Origin: Pseudomonas saudimassiliensis
GTDB lineage: Bacteria > Pseudomonadota > Gammaproteobacteria > Pseudomonadales > Pseudomonadaceae
Assembly: GCF_000939975.1 (NCBI RefSeq)
Contig: NZ_LK391969.1
Location: 2,756,600 to 2,820,599 of the forward strand
Reading direction: 5' to 3'
DNA: 64,000 nucleotides
Made by a program: the position numbers and the translations under genes. Shown here in pieces: positions 1 through 9,099 of the stretch. Every line of letters starts with the position of its first letter. Position 1 is the stretch's first letter. The notes below the pieces were generated by a model. That model was not told where the DNA came from and did not search any database. It was given only the letters and a program-made list of their open reading frames with translations.

Positions 1-218
1 ATCTCGTTGGTGTATTCCGGCAGCTCGATGCGCTCCAGCTCCTGCTTGCCCTCATTGTCGAACAGGCAGAGTTCGACCTTGGTGGCGTGGGCCGAAAACA
101 GTGCGAAATTCACTCCCAAGCCGTCCCAGGTGGCGCCCAGGGGGAAAGGTTGGCCCTCGGCTACCCGGGATTTCTGCATGATCTGGGGAGACTGGGTTCC
201 CTGTTTTTTCGCGGTCAT
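1..218 (-). CDS. glgX: Glycogen debranching enzyme GlgX, 5' part only
   Basis: Only the first 72 codons lie in the window; the gene runs off the left edge. The visible N-terminus has a run rich in small and hydrophobic residues ending in [18 protein letters not shown], followed by KVELCLFD, which is typical of the N-terminal carbohydrate-binding (CBM48) domain of GlgX/isoamylase-type GH13 enzymes. The known role of the family is cleavage of alpha-1,6 branches of phosphorylase-limited glycogen in the cytoplasm. The ATG at 216-218 is 6 bases after the stop of the DUF2934 gene, so it is very likely the last or a late gene of the glgA-treZ-malQ-treY operon. The catalytic domain cannot be seen. 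Confidence 0.85.
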   Translation of the reverse strand, partial: MTAKKQGTQSPQIMQKSRVAEGQPFPLGATWDGLGVNFALFSAHATKVELCLFDNEGKQELERIELPEYTNE

Positions 219-224
219 GGCGGT

Positions 225-566
225 CTACTCTTTACCGGAGTCCAAAGTGGACTTGCCGGCCTTGGTGGTCTTGGCCGTTGCCGCCGCTGGCTTGCGCGGG
301 GCTCGGGTGGTTTTCTTTGCCCCGGCTGGCTTGCCCAGCAGCGCCGGCTTTTCCAGTTGGGTTTCGTCTTCCGGTGGCGCTTCGGCCGCAGCCTTGCGGC
401 GCGGCTTGCGGGCCTTGGCTGGCGCGGGCTGCAGGTCGCCCTGTTGCTCGCTCTCGAGCAGCTTGCAGGCCATTTCCCAATGGCGGTCGGTCTGGCCTTC
501 GGGCTTGCCTTCGCTTTCCCAGATTTGATAGGCCAGTTCGCGGATACGTTGTTCGTCACTGTTCAT
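225..566 (-). CDS. DUF2934 domain protein in the glycogen/trehalose operon
   Basis: A 113-residue protein. Residues about 5-40 (RIRELAYQIWESEGKPEG, then HWEMA) form the short DUF2934 motif; the rest is a basic, alanine- and proline-rich low-complexity tail with many K/R-P-A-A repeats, resembling histone-like tails. Its ATG overlaps the treY stop by four bases (ATGA), which indicates translational coupling. The function of DUF2934 is not known; the same small gene is found between treY and glgX in Pseudomonas aeruginosa. A role linked to alpha-glucan metabolism is inferred only from position, and the basic tail could bind nucleic acid or polysaccharide. Confidence 0.85.
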   Translation of the reverse strand: MNSDEQRIRELAYQIWESEGKPEGQTDRHWEMACKLLESEQQGDLQPAPAKARKPRRKAAAEAPPEDETQLEKPALLGKPAGAKKTTRAPRKPAAATAKTTKAGKSTLDSGKE

Positions 567-3331
567 GGTTTGGCTTCCTGATGTTGGGTGGTCACAAGGA
601 GATTCATTGGAACCATCGCCAGCAGGTCACTCACCGGGACTGCGGGGCCGCTTGGAACGGCTTCTCCGGTCAACGCGCTGGTCAGATAGACAGAGGGTAG
701 GTCGATCAGGGTGTCATCCCAGCGCTCAGCTGGAATCAGGGGTGCTTCACTGTCGCCGAGCAGGGGCGCTGCCAGCCGCGGCGCTATGGTAATGGCCACC
801 TCGTCGCCATGCTGCCGGCTGAAGGCAATCAGCCGATCGGCATGGCGGCCGTGCAGGGTCAGCGGCTGGTAATTGCCCTGGCGGAACAGCTCGGGCAGGC
901 GGCGCCGGCAATTCAGTACCTGGGTGATCAGCCATTGCTTGATGCGTCCATCGTGCCAGTGCTGCAGCAGTTCGGCCGGGGCGGCGGCGGGGGCCAGGGT
1001 GCTGGCCCGCCGCGCGTAGTCCACGGGCCGGCGGTTGTCCGGGTCCACCAGGCTGAAGTCCCAGTACTCGCAACCCTGGTAGAGGTCCGGCACGCCCGGC
1101 GTGGTCATGCGCAGCAGGCATTGGGTCAGGCTGTTGAGCGCCCCGTTGCAGGCGGCCAGCTTGACCGCATGGGCCAGCGCGCGGCGCAGTTCGATGACTT
1201 CATGGGTGGTCATCAATCGCCGGAGAAACTGGTGGCAGGCCTCCTCATAGGCTGTATCCGGGGCGGCCCAGCTGCTGCGCAACTTGGCTTCGCGCAGAGC
1301 CTTGCGCTGCCAGGCCTCCACCCGTTCGGCGAACTCGGCGCAGCCGGCATCGTCGTCGGCGCTCAGGCCCAGCGGCCAACTGCTGAACAGGGTCTGGTAC
1401 AGCATCAATTCGTCGGCCGGGGAGGGCGCGGGTTGGCCGTTTACGGTGGCGATCAGGGGTTCGGCCAGGTTATGCCAGAAGCGCACCTGGATGTTGAACC
1501 AGGGCGCATGCTCGCTGACCACAGCGAGCCGGGCGCGGGCATCCTCGCCCCGTTTGTGGTCGTGGGTCGCGGTGGTGAGGATGCCCAGGGGGAAGTGCTC
1601 GGCCTGCTCGATACATTCCTGGTGAAACCAGTCCGGGCTGGCGCTGAAGCGCTCCGGATCGAAGCCGACATCATTGCGCGACAACAGAATGGCCGAGCGG
1701 TAGAAGGCGGTATCCTCCACCGACTTGGCGGCTACCGGCGAGGTCAGCTGGTGAAAGCGCGACAACAGGCGCTGCTGGAACCGGCGTTTCGCTCCGGGTG
1801 GGTTGGCATACAGGGGTGTGCCACCCAGCCAGCGGTCGAGCTGCTCCAGCACCGGCCAGTCATTGCTGCTCAGCTCGGCCCGGGCGCCGGCCAGCGCCTG
1901 GTCGAAGAACCGGCGGTCCTGGGCAGACTGGCCGCAGACGCAGGCATAGGTCCGGTAGACCGGATAATGGGTAATCAGGGCGCGCAGGGCCCGGCGGATC
2001 GCCCCCAGGGTAATATCCCGGGTCGCCAGGCTGCAGCGGGCCAGCCGCAGCAGGGCCTGGCTCAATACGTCGAAATCCGCGGCCAAGGAGCCACTGAGCA
2101 CCAGCCGGCGGGCTTCGCGGATCTCGTCGGTGAAATCGGTGCTGCGCCCGGTCAGGCTGCCCCAGAGATCGGCCAGTTCCGCCTGCCCGTTCGGATCATG
2201 CTGCAGCAGCGAGACCCGGTTCATGAAGTCGTAGCCGGTGGTGCCATCCACCATCCAGTTGTCGGGCAGACGTTCATCGGCCGCGAGGATCTTTTCCACA
2301 TGGATGGGAAAGTGGCCCCGGCGCTCGCCGCGCAGGCGATCAACCCGGCGACGCAACCGGCGGCAGTAGGCCCGCGGATTGGCGAGGCCATCAATGTGGT
2401 CGATGCGCAAGCCATCGATGAGCCCGGCTTCGATCAGTTCGAAGATCTTGCGGTGCGTGGCTTCGAATACCTGGGGATGTTCTGCGCGTAGGCCGACCAG
2501 CTCGTTGACGTCGAAGAAGCGCCGCCAGTTGATGTCATCGTTGGCGGTACGCCAGCTGGCCAGGCGGTAGTGTTGCTGATCCAGGAGGGTATGCAAGCGC
2601 AGGCAGTTCTCCGGCGTATCCGCGGTGAAACGGGTCAGGGCCCGTTCAATGGCCGGCAATGAGGCACCCGCAGCCGCTGCCAAGTCCTGGCGAATCTGCT
2701 GGCCGATGCCATGGGCGCCGAACTCGTCCACCAGTGCGGCGCAGCGGTCGGCGATCCGGGTCAGGGCGTCGTCGCCGGTGTCGGCCAGGATGTCGGCGTA
2801 GCTGGCCATGGCGACCGGCATCCGGTGGTCGAAATGGTGGATGAAGAAACTGCCGGAGGCCGCCTCGAAGCTCAGTTGCAGCTCGCCCGCCTTGAGCACC
2901 TCCAGGTAGTCGGTGCGCAATATCGGCAGCAGCAGGCGATCGCGCATGAACTCGTCCTGGGAGCGCCAGGTGATATCGAAGAAGCCGGCGAAGGGGCTGC
3001 CGGCGCCCCACTGGAGCACGTCCTGCCACCAGAGGTTGGCGTTATCCACGGCCATGTGGTTGGGCACTATGTCCATGATCAGCCCCATGCCCCGTTGGTG
3101 CAGGGCATCGGCCAGGCGGCGCAGGGCCGGTTCGCCACCGAGCTCCGGGTTGACCCGAGTGGGGTCGACGACATCGTAGCCGTGGGTCGAGCCGGGCCGG
3201 GCGGCAAGCAGGGGGGAGGCGTAGATATGACTGATGCCCAGGTCATGGAAGTAGTCGACCATCTCCAGGGCGTCGTCCAGCATGAAGCCGGCGTGGAATT
3301 GCAAGCGCAAGGTAGCACGCAGTTCAACCAT
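563..3331 (-). CDS. treY: Maltooligosyltrehalose synthase TreY
   Basis: A GH13 intramolecular transglycosylase of 922 residues that converts the reducing-end alpha-1,4 bond of maltodextrins to the alpha-1,1 bond of trehalose. The family motifs appear in order: MDIVPNHMA (region I), GLRIDHIDGL with the nucleophile Asp (region II), HVEKILAADERLP with the acid/base Glu (region III), then TTGYDF. I chose the ATG at 3331 because it has an AAAGGA site 9 bases upstream and overlaps malQ by only 8 bases; a GTG 18 bases further upstream lacks such a site. It works with TreZ, encoded two genes upstream, to release trehalose from glycogen-derived chains. Confidence 0.93.
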   Translation of the reverse strand: MVELRATLRLQFHAGFMLDDALEMVDYFHDLGISHIYASPLLAARPGSTHGYDVVDPTRVNPELGGEPALRRLADALHQRGMGLIMDIVPNHMAVDNANLWWQDVLQWGAGSPFAGFFDITWRSQDEFMRDRLLLPILRTDYLEVLKAGELQLSFEAASGSFFIHHFDHRMPVAMASYADILADTGDDALTRIADRCAALVDEFGAHGIGQQIRQDLAAAAGASLPAIERALTRFTADTPENCLRLHTLLDQQHYRLASWRTANDDINWRRFFDVNELVGLRAEHPQVFEATHRKIFELIEAGLIDGLRIDHIDGLANPRAYCRRLRRRVDRLRGERRGHFPIHVEKILAADERLPDNWMVDGTTGYDFMNRVSLLQHDPNGQAELADLWGSLTGRSTDFTDEIREARRLVLSGSLAADFDVLSQALLRLARCSLATRDITLGAIRRALRALITHYPVYRTYACVCGQSAQDRRFFDQALAGARAELSSNDWPVLEQLDRWLGGTPLYANPPGAKRRFQQRLLSRFHQLTSPVAAKSVEDTAFYRSAILLSRNDVGFDPERFSASPDWFHQECIEQAEHFPLGILTTATHDHKRGEDARARLAVVSEHAPWFNIQVRFWHNLAEPLIATVNGQPAPSPADELMLYQTLFSSWPLGLSADDDAGCAEFAERVEAWQRKALREAKLRSSWAAPDTAYEEACHQFLRRLMTTHEVIELRRALAHAVKLAACNGALNSLTQCLLRMTTPGVPDLYQGCEYWDFSLVDPDNRRPVDYARRASTLAPAAAPAELLQHWHDGRIKQWLITQVLNCRRRLPELFRQGNYQPLTLHGRHADRLIAFSRQHGDEVAITIAPRLAAPLLGDSEAPLIPAERWDDTLIDLPSVYLTSALTGEAVPSGPAVPVSDLLAMVPMNLLVTTQHQEAKP

Positions 3332-5396
3332 CGAGATTTTTCCTTTCACGGTTCAAGCGCGCCTCGTGCAGGCGTTGCAGGCGGCGCGCCGGGATGGGCG
3401 CATCAAGCATCTCCGCCGCCGGTTGCCACCAGCGCCGCCGCCAGTTCGGGTGGGTGTCGCCGGGGCCGGGCAGGTTGGGTTGCTCGATGGCGCCGACCAG
3501 ATCCTCCAGCGGAATCAGTACCAGCGGTGCCGGGGTAGTGCCGAGGAATTCGATACTGGCGTCCAGTTGCGCCTGCGGGTCCTTTGCCCCCTGCAACAGA
3601 CCTTCGCGGTGCAGGGCATCGCGCAGTATCTTCACCTCCTCGGTGCGCTGCTGGCGGTCCTGTTCGGCCTGCTCGCTACTGCTCTGGCCAACGTGTTCAC
3701 GCCAGGCAATATCGCGGCCGGACTGCCAGCCGGTGAGCGTCGGCAGATCATGGGTGGTGGTGGTGGCCAGGGCGTCGCCGCTCCACTGATCGGGGGCGGG
3801 AATCTGGTCATCCTGCTGTTCGAACAGCAGCACCCGCATACCCAGGATGTTCTGCCGGGCCAGGGTGTCCTGCAGCCCTTCGGGGACGGTGCCCAGGTCT
3901 TCGCCGATGATCAGCGCCCGATGGCGCCAGGATTCCAGCGCCAGCAGGCGCAGGAAGTCCTCCAGCGGGTAGCTCAGATAGGCGCCCTTGCTCGCATCGC
4001 TGCCCTCGGGCACCAGCCACAGCCGCTGCAGCCCCATGATGTGATCGATACGGATACCGCCGGCATGCATCAGGTTGGCCCGCAGCATCTCGATGAAGGC
4101 GCGATAGCCGCTGCGCTTCAGGCCCAGCGGCGAGAAGGCGGCCACGCCCCAGTCCTGACCGTCGCGGTTGAGCAGGTCCGGCGGTGCCCCAATAGTGACC
4201 TTGCTCAGCAACTCGCCCTGGTGGGCCCAGCCGAAGCTGCCGCTCATGTCTGCGCCAATCGCCATGTCGGCAATCAGGCCGATGGCCATGCCTGTCTCGC
4301 GGCAGCGGTCTTGGACGCGCTGCAGGCAGCGGTCGATGAGCCACTGGCAGAACGCATGGAATTCCACTTCCTGCGCCTGCTCCCAGGCGAAGGCTTCGAC
4401 CTCGGGCGAGTGCGGGTCGCGCAGGGCGTCGGGCCAGTCCCGCCAGTCGCCACTGCGTTCCTCGGCCAGCGCGTGCTGTTGCAGGGCTTCATGGCGACAG
4501 TGGAGTTCGAGGCGATCGCCGCCGGTGCTGCGGAAATGGCGGAAATCGGCCTGCAGGGCCTCGGCGGCCTGGGCGAAATCCGCGTGGAGCTGGCGCAGCA
4601 GCTGCAGCCGCAGTGAGGCCACCGCGGGCCAGTCGACCAGCTCCTGTTCTTCCAATTCCTGCCATTCGGCTTGCAGATGACAGTGCTCCATGGCCCGGGC
4701 CACGGCCTCGTCACCCAGTACCGCGGCCGGCGCTGCATGCAGGATATTGAACAGCGACCGGCTCGATGGCGAGTAGGGGCTGAACTGTTCCGGGCGGGCG
4801 CTGAACATGGCATGCAGGGGGCTGATTGCCAGGGCGTCGGCGCCTTTACGCGCTGCCGCCTCGGCCAAGTCCTGCAGCGCGGCGGTGTCGCCGAGGCCGC
4901 CATCTCCGGGGCGGCGCAGACCATACACCTGAGCGCCAATGCCCCAGATGTGCGGGCGACCACCGGCCAATTCGGCCACGGACATGGCCGCTTCGGGCGC
5001 GCAGGCCAGGGTCCACTGCTGATCGCCACAGCGGAGTTGGTGGTAACCATAGGGCTGGGCCGGCAGGCGGCCAAGCGCATCGATCTCTACCTGCTGGCGC
5101 TGGCCGTCTTCGCGGATGAGTTCGCATTGGCTGCCGGCGACCAGCCGGCAGTGCAGGTCGATGGGCTGGCCGGCGGCGCAGATCAGCAGGGGCCCCTTGT
5201 CGGCTTCCTCGCGTAGCTGCCGTGCGCGCCTGAGACTGTCGGCCACCTGGTCGGGCCCGTCGGCGGGTAAACCGAGGGCGGCCAATACGGCGTGCAGGGC
5301 GTCCTCCTCAAGGCTGACCGGGTCGCCATGGGCGTCGGTCCAGTCACAGATAATGCCGGCTTCGTGGGCCAGCTCCAGCAATGGACCGGTAATCAT
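3324..5396 (-). CDS. malQ: 4-alpha-glucanotransferase MalQ (amylomaltase, GH77)
   Basis: A 690-residue GH77 enzyme. It carries GIRIDHIMGLQRLW with the nucleophile Asp, IIGEDLGTVP with the acid/base Glu, and TTTTHDLPTLTGW with the transition-state His-Asp. The family transfers maltooligosaccharide segments between glucans and lengthens short chains so that TreY and TreZ can use them. The start ATG overlaps the treZ stop by four bases (ATGA at 5393-5396), so translation is probably coupled. The length is close to that of bacterial MalQ proteins, which carry an extra N-terminal domain ahead of the barrel. Confidence 0.93.
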   Translation of the reverse strand: MITGPLLELAHEAGIICDWTDAHGDPVSLEEDALHAVLAALGLPADGPDQVADSLRRARQLREEADKGPLLICAAGQPIDLHCRLVAGSQCELIREDGQRQQVEIDALGRLPAQPYGYHQLRCGDQQWTLACAPEAAMSVAELAGGRPHIWGIGAQVYGLRRPGDGGLGDTAALQDLAEAAARKGADALAISPLHAMFSARPEQFSPYSPSSRSLFNILHAAPAAVLGDEAVARAMEHCHLQAEWQELEEQELVDWPAVASLRLQLLRQLHADFAQAAEALQADFRHFRSTGGDRLELHCRHEALQQHALAEERSGDWRDWPDALRDPHSPEVEAFAWEQAQEVEFHAFCQWLIDRCLQRVQDRCRETGMAIGLIADMAIGADMSGSFGWAHQGELLSKVTIGAPPDLLNRDGQDWGVAAFSPLGLKRSGYRAFIEMLRANLMHAGGIRIDHIMGLQRLWLVPEGSDASKGAYLSYPLEDFLRLLALESWRHRALIIGEDLGTVPEGLQDTLARQNILGMRVLLFEQQDDQIPAPDQWSGDALATTTTHDLPTLTGWQSGRDIAWREHVGQSSSEQAEQDRQQRTEEVKILRDALHREGLLQGAKDPQAQLDASIEFLGTTPAPLVLIPLEDLVGAIEQPNLPGPGDTHPNWRRRWWQPAAEMLDAPIPARRLQRLHEARLNRERKNLDG

Positions 5397-7156
5397 GTGG
5401 CTTGATCCAGAATCGCTCTCGAACTGTAGCCCGGTAGTATGGTCGGGTCCTTGGACAGGCTGGCTCGATAGTCGTGGATGATCTTGCTGCCGGGATCGGG
5501 GGCAGCCACTACCACCGGGTTCTCCGACAGGTTGAGGTCGATGCGCAACCGGCTGCCGTCGCCCAGCCGCCAGCAGGCGGAGACGGCCTTTTCGCCGGGA
5601 ATCGTGGTGCCATCGGACAGCGTACCGGGCAGCCGCGGCACTATATGGGCGTGGCGCAGGCGCAGCAGGCTGCGGTAATAGGCCAGCCAGTCGTCCTGCA
5701 GGGTCTGGTTGCCGCCGGCGCGGTCCGGCACCGAGGTCACGAAGGTGCTGTGGGAGTTCGGGTCGGGAATTCGCTGGCGGATCATCTCGTCGGCGAAGGC
5801 GGCGAAATCCGAGAACTCGTTGCGGCGCCCCTCGCGCACCGCGCGGCCCAGCTCCTCATTGTGATCGGTGAAGAACAGGAAGGGCTGCTCGCAGCCCCAT
5901 TCCTCCCCCATGAACAGCATGGGGATCATCGGGCACAGCAGTACCAGCCCCAGCGCCGCACGTACGCCACGGTGGTCGGCCAGGGTGATCAGCCGATCGC
6001 CGAAGGCGCGGTTGCCGATCTGGTCATGGTTCTGCAGGAACAGGATAAAGGCGGTCGGCGGCAGATGGCCGCTGGGCTCGCCGCGGCTGGCACCTTTGCG
6101 GGTAGTCTCGCCCTGATAGATGAAGCCTTCCTTCAGGCAGCGGGCCAGCTTGATGGTGGTGTCCGCGGCGAAGTCCTGGTAGTAGCTCTCATGTTCGCCG
6201 GTCAGCAGCACGTGCAGGGCATGGTGGCCATCGTCATTCCACTGGGCGTCGAAGCCCTCGGCCAGCAGACTGGCCTGGTTGTTCTCGTTTTCCAGCATCA
6301 GGTGCACATGGCGCCCGTCCGGCACGGCGCTGCGGACCCGCTTGGCCAGGTTGGTGAGAAAATCCATTTCGCTGATGGCGTGTACCGCGTCCAGGCGTAA
6401 GCCATCGATGCGATAATCGAGCACCCACATCAAGGCGTTTTCGCAGAAGAAATCACAGACCTGGCTGTTGCGAAAATCTATGGCCGGGCCCCAGGGCGTA
6501 TGGATGTCGTCGCGGAAGAAGCTCTTGGCATATTCGCCCAGGTAATTGCCGTGGGGGCCGAAGTGGTTGTAGACCACGTCCATGAACACCATCAGCCCGT
6601 AGCCGTGGGCGGCATCGATCAGCCGGCGCAGGTCGTCCGGGGTGCCGCAACTGGACTGCGGCGCGAAGGGGAAGACGCCGTCATAACCCCAGTTGTGCTT
6701 GCCCGGGCATTCGTTCACCGGCATCAGCTCGATGGCGGTAATACCCAGGTCTACCAGTTCGGGCAGCTTGGCCTGGATGCCGGCAAAGCCGCCGCAGGCG
6801 CCCGGGTGCAGTTCATAGATGACGGTTTCGTGCCAGGGCCGGCCCTTCCATTCATTGAACTGCCAGGCAAAGGCATCGGGGTCCAGCACGCAGCTGGGGC
6901 CGTCCACGCCCTGGGGTTGGTAACGGGACGCCGGATCCGGCACGGATAATTGGCCATTGATCAGGAAGCGGTAGGTGGTGCCCGGCCCGCAATTGACCCG
7001 GGCGCTGTACCAGCCGCTGGCCTGGTGGTGCATGGTGTGCACGCTGCCGTCGCCAAGCTTGACGGCAACGGTGTCGGCGTCCGGCGCCCATAGCGAGAAG
7101 CAGGTGGCGCCATCATGTTGCACGGTTGCCCCGTGCAGCCGGGTCATTTCGAACAT
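5393..7156 (-). CDS. treZ: Maltooligosyltrehalose trehalohydrolase TreZ
   Basis: A 587-residue GH13 hydrolase that cuts trehalose from the maltooligosyltrehalose made by TreY. An N-terminal CBM48-like domain (FSLWAPDADTVAVKL) precedes the barrel, with MDVVYNHFGPHGNY (region I), YRIDGLRLDAVHAI (nucleophile Asp), HLMLENENN (acid/base Glu) and NHDQIGNRAFGDRL (region IV). The first ATG at 7156 is preceded by AGGAG seven bases upstream and is favoured over an ATG at 7147 that overlaps the glgA stop as ATGA. It lies downstream of glgA in the same operon. Confidence 0.93.
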   Translation of the reverse strand: MFEMTRLHGATVQHDGATCFSLWAPDADTVAVKLGDGSVHTMHHQASGWYSARVNCGPGTTYRFLINGQLSVPDPASRYQPQGVDGPSCVLDPDAFAWQFNEWKGRPWHETVIYELHPGACGGFAGIQAKLPELVDLGITAIELMPVNECPGKHNWGYDGVFPFAPQSSCGTPDDLRRLIDAAHGYGLMVFMDVVYNHFGPHGNYLGEYAKSFFRDDIHTPWGPAIDFRNSQVCDFFCENALMWVLDYRIDGLRLDAVHAISEMDFLTNLAKRVRSAVPDGRHVHLMLENENNQASLLAEGFDAQWNDDGHHALHVLLTGEHESYYQDFAADTTIKLARCLKEGFIYQGETTRKGASRGEPSGHLPPTAFILFLQNHDQIGNRAFGDRLITLADHRGVRAALGLVLLCPMIPMLFMGEEWGCEQPFLFFTDHNEELGRAVREGRRNEFSDFAAFADEMIRQRIPDPNSHSTFVTSVPDRAGGNQTLQDDWLAYYRSLLRLRHAHIVPRLPGTLSDGTTIPGEKAVSACWRLGDGSRLRIDLNLSENPVVVAAPDPGSKIIHDYRASLSKDPTILPGYSSRAILDQAT

Positions 7157-8706
7157 GCGCGCAATCTCCTGCCGGTCAGGGCGAAGGAGTCATAGGTGTG
7201 CTCGATCAGGCGGCGATAGAGTCTGTCGTAGGGGCGTACCGACTGGTGCCAGTACAGTGGCGCGGCCATTGCCTTGCAACGCATGGCATTGAGCAGCACG
7301 GGCCGGTCATGCACATGCAACGCGCGGCGAATGGCCTGCACGTAGCTGTCGACCGTAGGCTCGCGGAACAGGAAACCGGACACGCCATCTTCGATGGTAT
7401 CGGCCAGGCCGCCGGTGCGCCGGGCGATCGGCAGCGAGCCGTAGCACTGGGCATAGATCTGGCTCAGGCCGCAGGGCTCGTAGCGGGACGGCATCAGCAG
7501 GAAGTCGCTGCCGGCGATCATCCGGCGGGCTTCGGTCTCGTCAAACTTGAGATTGACGCCGATACGCCCCGGATGGCGGGTTGCGAGTTGCTGCACACGC
7601 CGTTCCAGGTCCTTTTCACCCTGACCGATGATGACGATGCGCCCGCCACCGGCGACTATGGTGTCCGCGGCGGCGATGGTCAGGTCGATGCCCTTCTGGT
7701 GGACCAGGCGGGACACAACGGCGAACAGCGGGCCGTCTTCCGGGGCGAGGCCGAAGGCCTCCTCGACATAGCGCCGGTTGGCAAGCTTGCCGGCCCAGTC
7801 GCCAGCGGAGAACCCCTGCACCAGGCGGGGGTCGGACTCCGGCTGCCAACTGGTGTCGATGCCGTTGACGATGCCGCTGAGCAACCCTTCATCCGCCTTG
7901 CGCCGCAGCAGTCCCTCCAGTCCGCAGCCAAAGGCCGGCGAGGTGATCTCGTGGGCGTAGGTGTGGCTGACGGTGGTGATCTGCGCGGCGTAGTTGATGC
8001 CCGCCTTGAGGAAGGACAGCTTGCCGTAGTATTCCATGCCATCAATGGTCATGGCTTCGTCGGGCAGGCCCAGTTCGACGGCTTTCTCCGGTGCGCACAG
8101 GCCCTGATAGGCGAGGTTGTGAATGGTGAATACGCAGGGGGTCTGCTGCCCGCGCCAGGCCATGTAGGCCGGGGTCAGCCCGGTCGGCCAGTCGTTGGCA
8201 TGGACCAGGTCCGGACGCCAGCCGCGGATTCCCTGGCCATCGGCGATCTTGCTGGCCGCCAGCGCCAGCCGGGCAAAGCGGATGTGGTTGTCCGGCCAGT
8301 CAACCCCGTTGGCGTCACCGTAGGGGTTGCCTTCGCGGTCATACAGTTCCTGGCAGATGACCACGTGGATGATCAGGCCGTCCTCCATGGTCATCTCGCC
8401 GATCAGGCAAGGCGGGATCGCTGCATGGCCGGGGAGCTTGCCGACCACGCGGATGGGGTGGCCGCTCTGGATGACCTGGCGATAGCCGGGAATCAATACC
8501 CGCACCGAATGATGCCGGTTCAAGGCGCGGGGCAGGGCAGCGGATACATCACCCAGCCCGCCGACCTTGACCAGGTCGGTAATCTCGGACGTCACGAAAA
8601 GTATATTGTGGCCAATCTCAGCAGGCGGCATAGGGCTCAAGGGAGCCCCCTCGGTTGCACGCTTGATTATTTCTTTCGGCAGGACCGCCGCCGCAGCATT
8701 TCCCAT
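7144..8706 (-). CDS. glgA: Glycogen synthase GlgA (GT5)
   Basis: A 520-residue ADP-glucose-dependent glycogen synthase. The KVGGLGDVSAALPRAL stretch near residue 45 is the K-x-G-G-L substrate loop, and MPSRYEPCGLSQIYAQCYG followed by RRTGGLADTI is the conserved C-terminal GT-B signature with the retaining-enzyme glutamate. About 35 extra residues precede the usual start; the ATG used has AGGAGG five bases upstream, so the extension looks real. It is the first gene of a run of overlapping minus-strand genes that ends with glgX, coupling glycogen synthesis to trehalose production. Confidence 0.93.
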   Translation of the reverse strand: MGNAAAAVLPKEIIKRATEGAPLSPMPPAEIGHNILFVTSEITDLVKVGGLGDVSAALPRALNRHHSVRVLIPGYRQVIQSGHPIRVVGKLPGHAAIPPCLIGEMTMEDGLIIHVVICQELYDREGNPYGDANGVDWPDNHIRFARLALAASKIADGQGIRGWRPDLVHANDWPTGLTPAYMAWRGQQTPCVFTIHNLAYQGLCAPEKAVELGLPDEAMTIDGMEYYGKLSFLKAGINYAAQITTVSHTYAHEITSPAFGCGLEGLLRRKADEGLLSGIVNGIDTSWQPESDPRLVQGFSAGDWAGKLANRRYVEEAFGLAPEDGPLFAVVSRLVHQKGIDLTIAAADTIVAGGGRIVIIGQGEKDLERRVQQLATRHPGRIGVNLKFDETEARRMIAGSDFLLMPSRYEPCGLSQIYAQCYGSLPIARRTGGLADTIEDGVSGFLFREPTVDSYVQAIRRALHVHDRPVLLNAMRCKAMAAPLYWHQSVRPYDRLYRRLIEHTYDSFALTGRRLRACSK

Positions 8707-9099
8707 GACACCCTCCTAATCGTTCACTGATTCTCTGGGAGAGCGTTTGGTGCGTGGAAAATCCTGAATCAGGCGCGATGGTGCTGGGGGCAGGTCGACC
8801 CGGTTACAAGACCTGGCAGGGTCATCACTGACCGCGAGCGTGCCTCTAGTCCGGTATTGTCTTGCGTATGCCAGCTGCGTTATTCAGGATTGCCCAATCA
8901 CACAGACGCTATTGCCGGCACCCCCGCCGTAACAGATCAGAAGACTTGTTATCCATCCCTCAAAATAGTGACCGGCTGGTTTTGCAGAAGTTTCGACTTT
9001 TTTTGCCGCAGCTTGCCGGTGCAGAAATGGGAACTGAACCGCTCTATGGTCGGCTCTAAGCTGCTATTGAGAGCAGTAGAAACCGACCGGGAGCCGAGC
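8707..9099. other. Divergent promoter region between glgA and the CinA-like gene
   Basis: A 393-base gene-free stretch that must hold the promoter of the glg/tre operon (minus) and of the CinA-like gene (plus). The only candidate I can point to is GAACTG at 9031-9036 with TCTAA at 9055-9059 on the plus strand, which resembles an AlgU/RpoE-type promoter but has an 18-base spacer, longer than the usual 16-17. Nothing else is convincing by eye. Confidence 0.3.

Noticed and set aside
809-2491. A 560-codon open frame on the plus strand opposite treY
   Set aside because: It is the antisense shadow of treY. The minus-strand protein has all GH13 motifs; the plus-strand translation has no family features. 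The same applies to the other long opposite-strand frames over malQ, treZ, glgA, rapA, alaS, mgtE and the flagellar genes.
8857-9099. Longer N-terminus for the CinA-like protein
   Set aside because: The in-frame extension has no similarity to the family and no ribosome-binding site, while the ATG at 9100 has GGGAG at a good distance.
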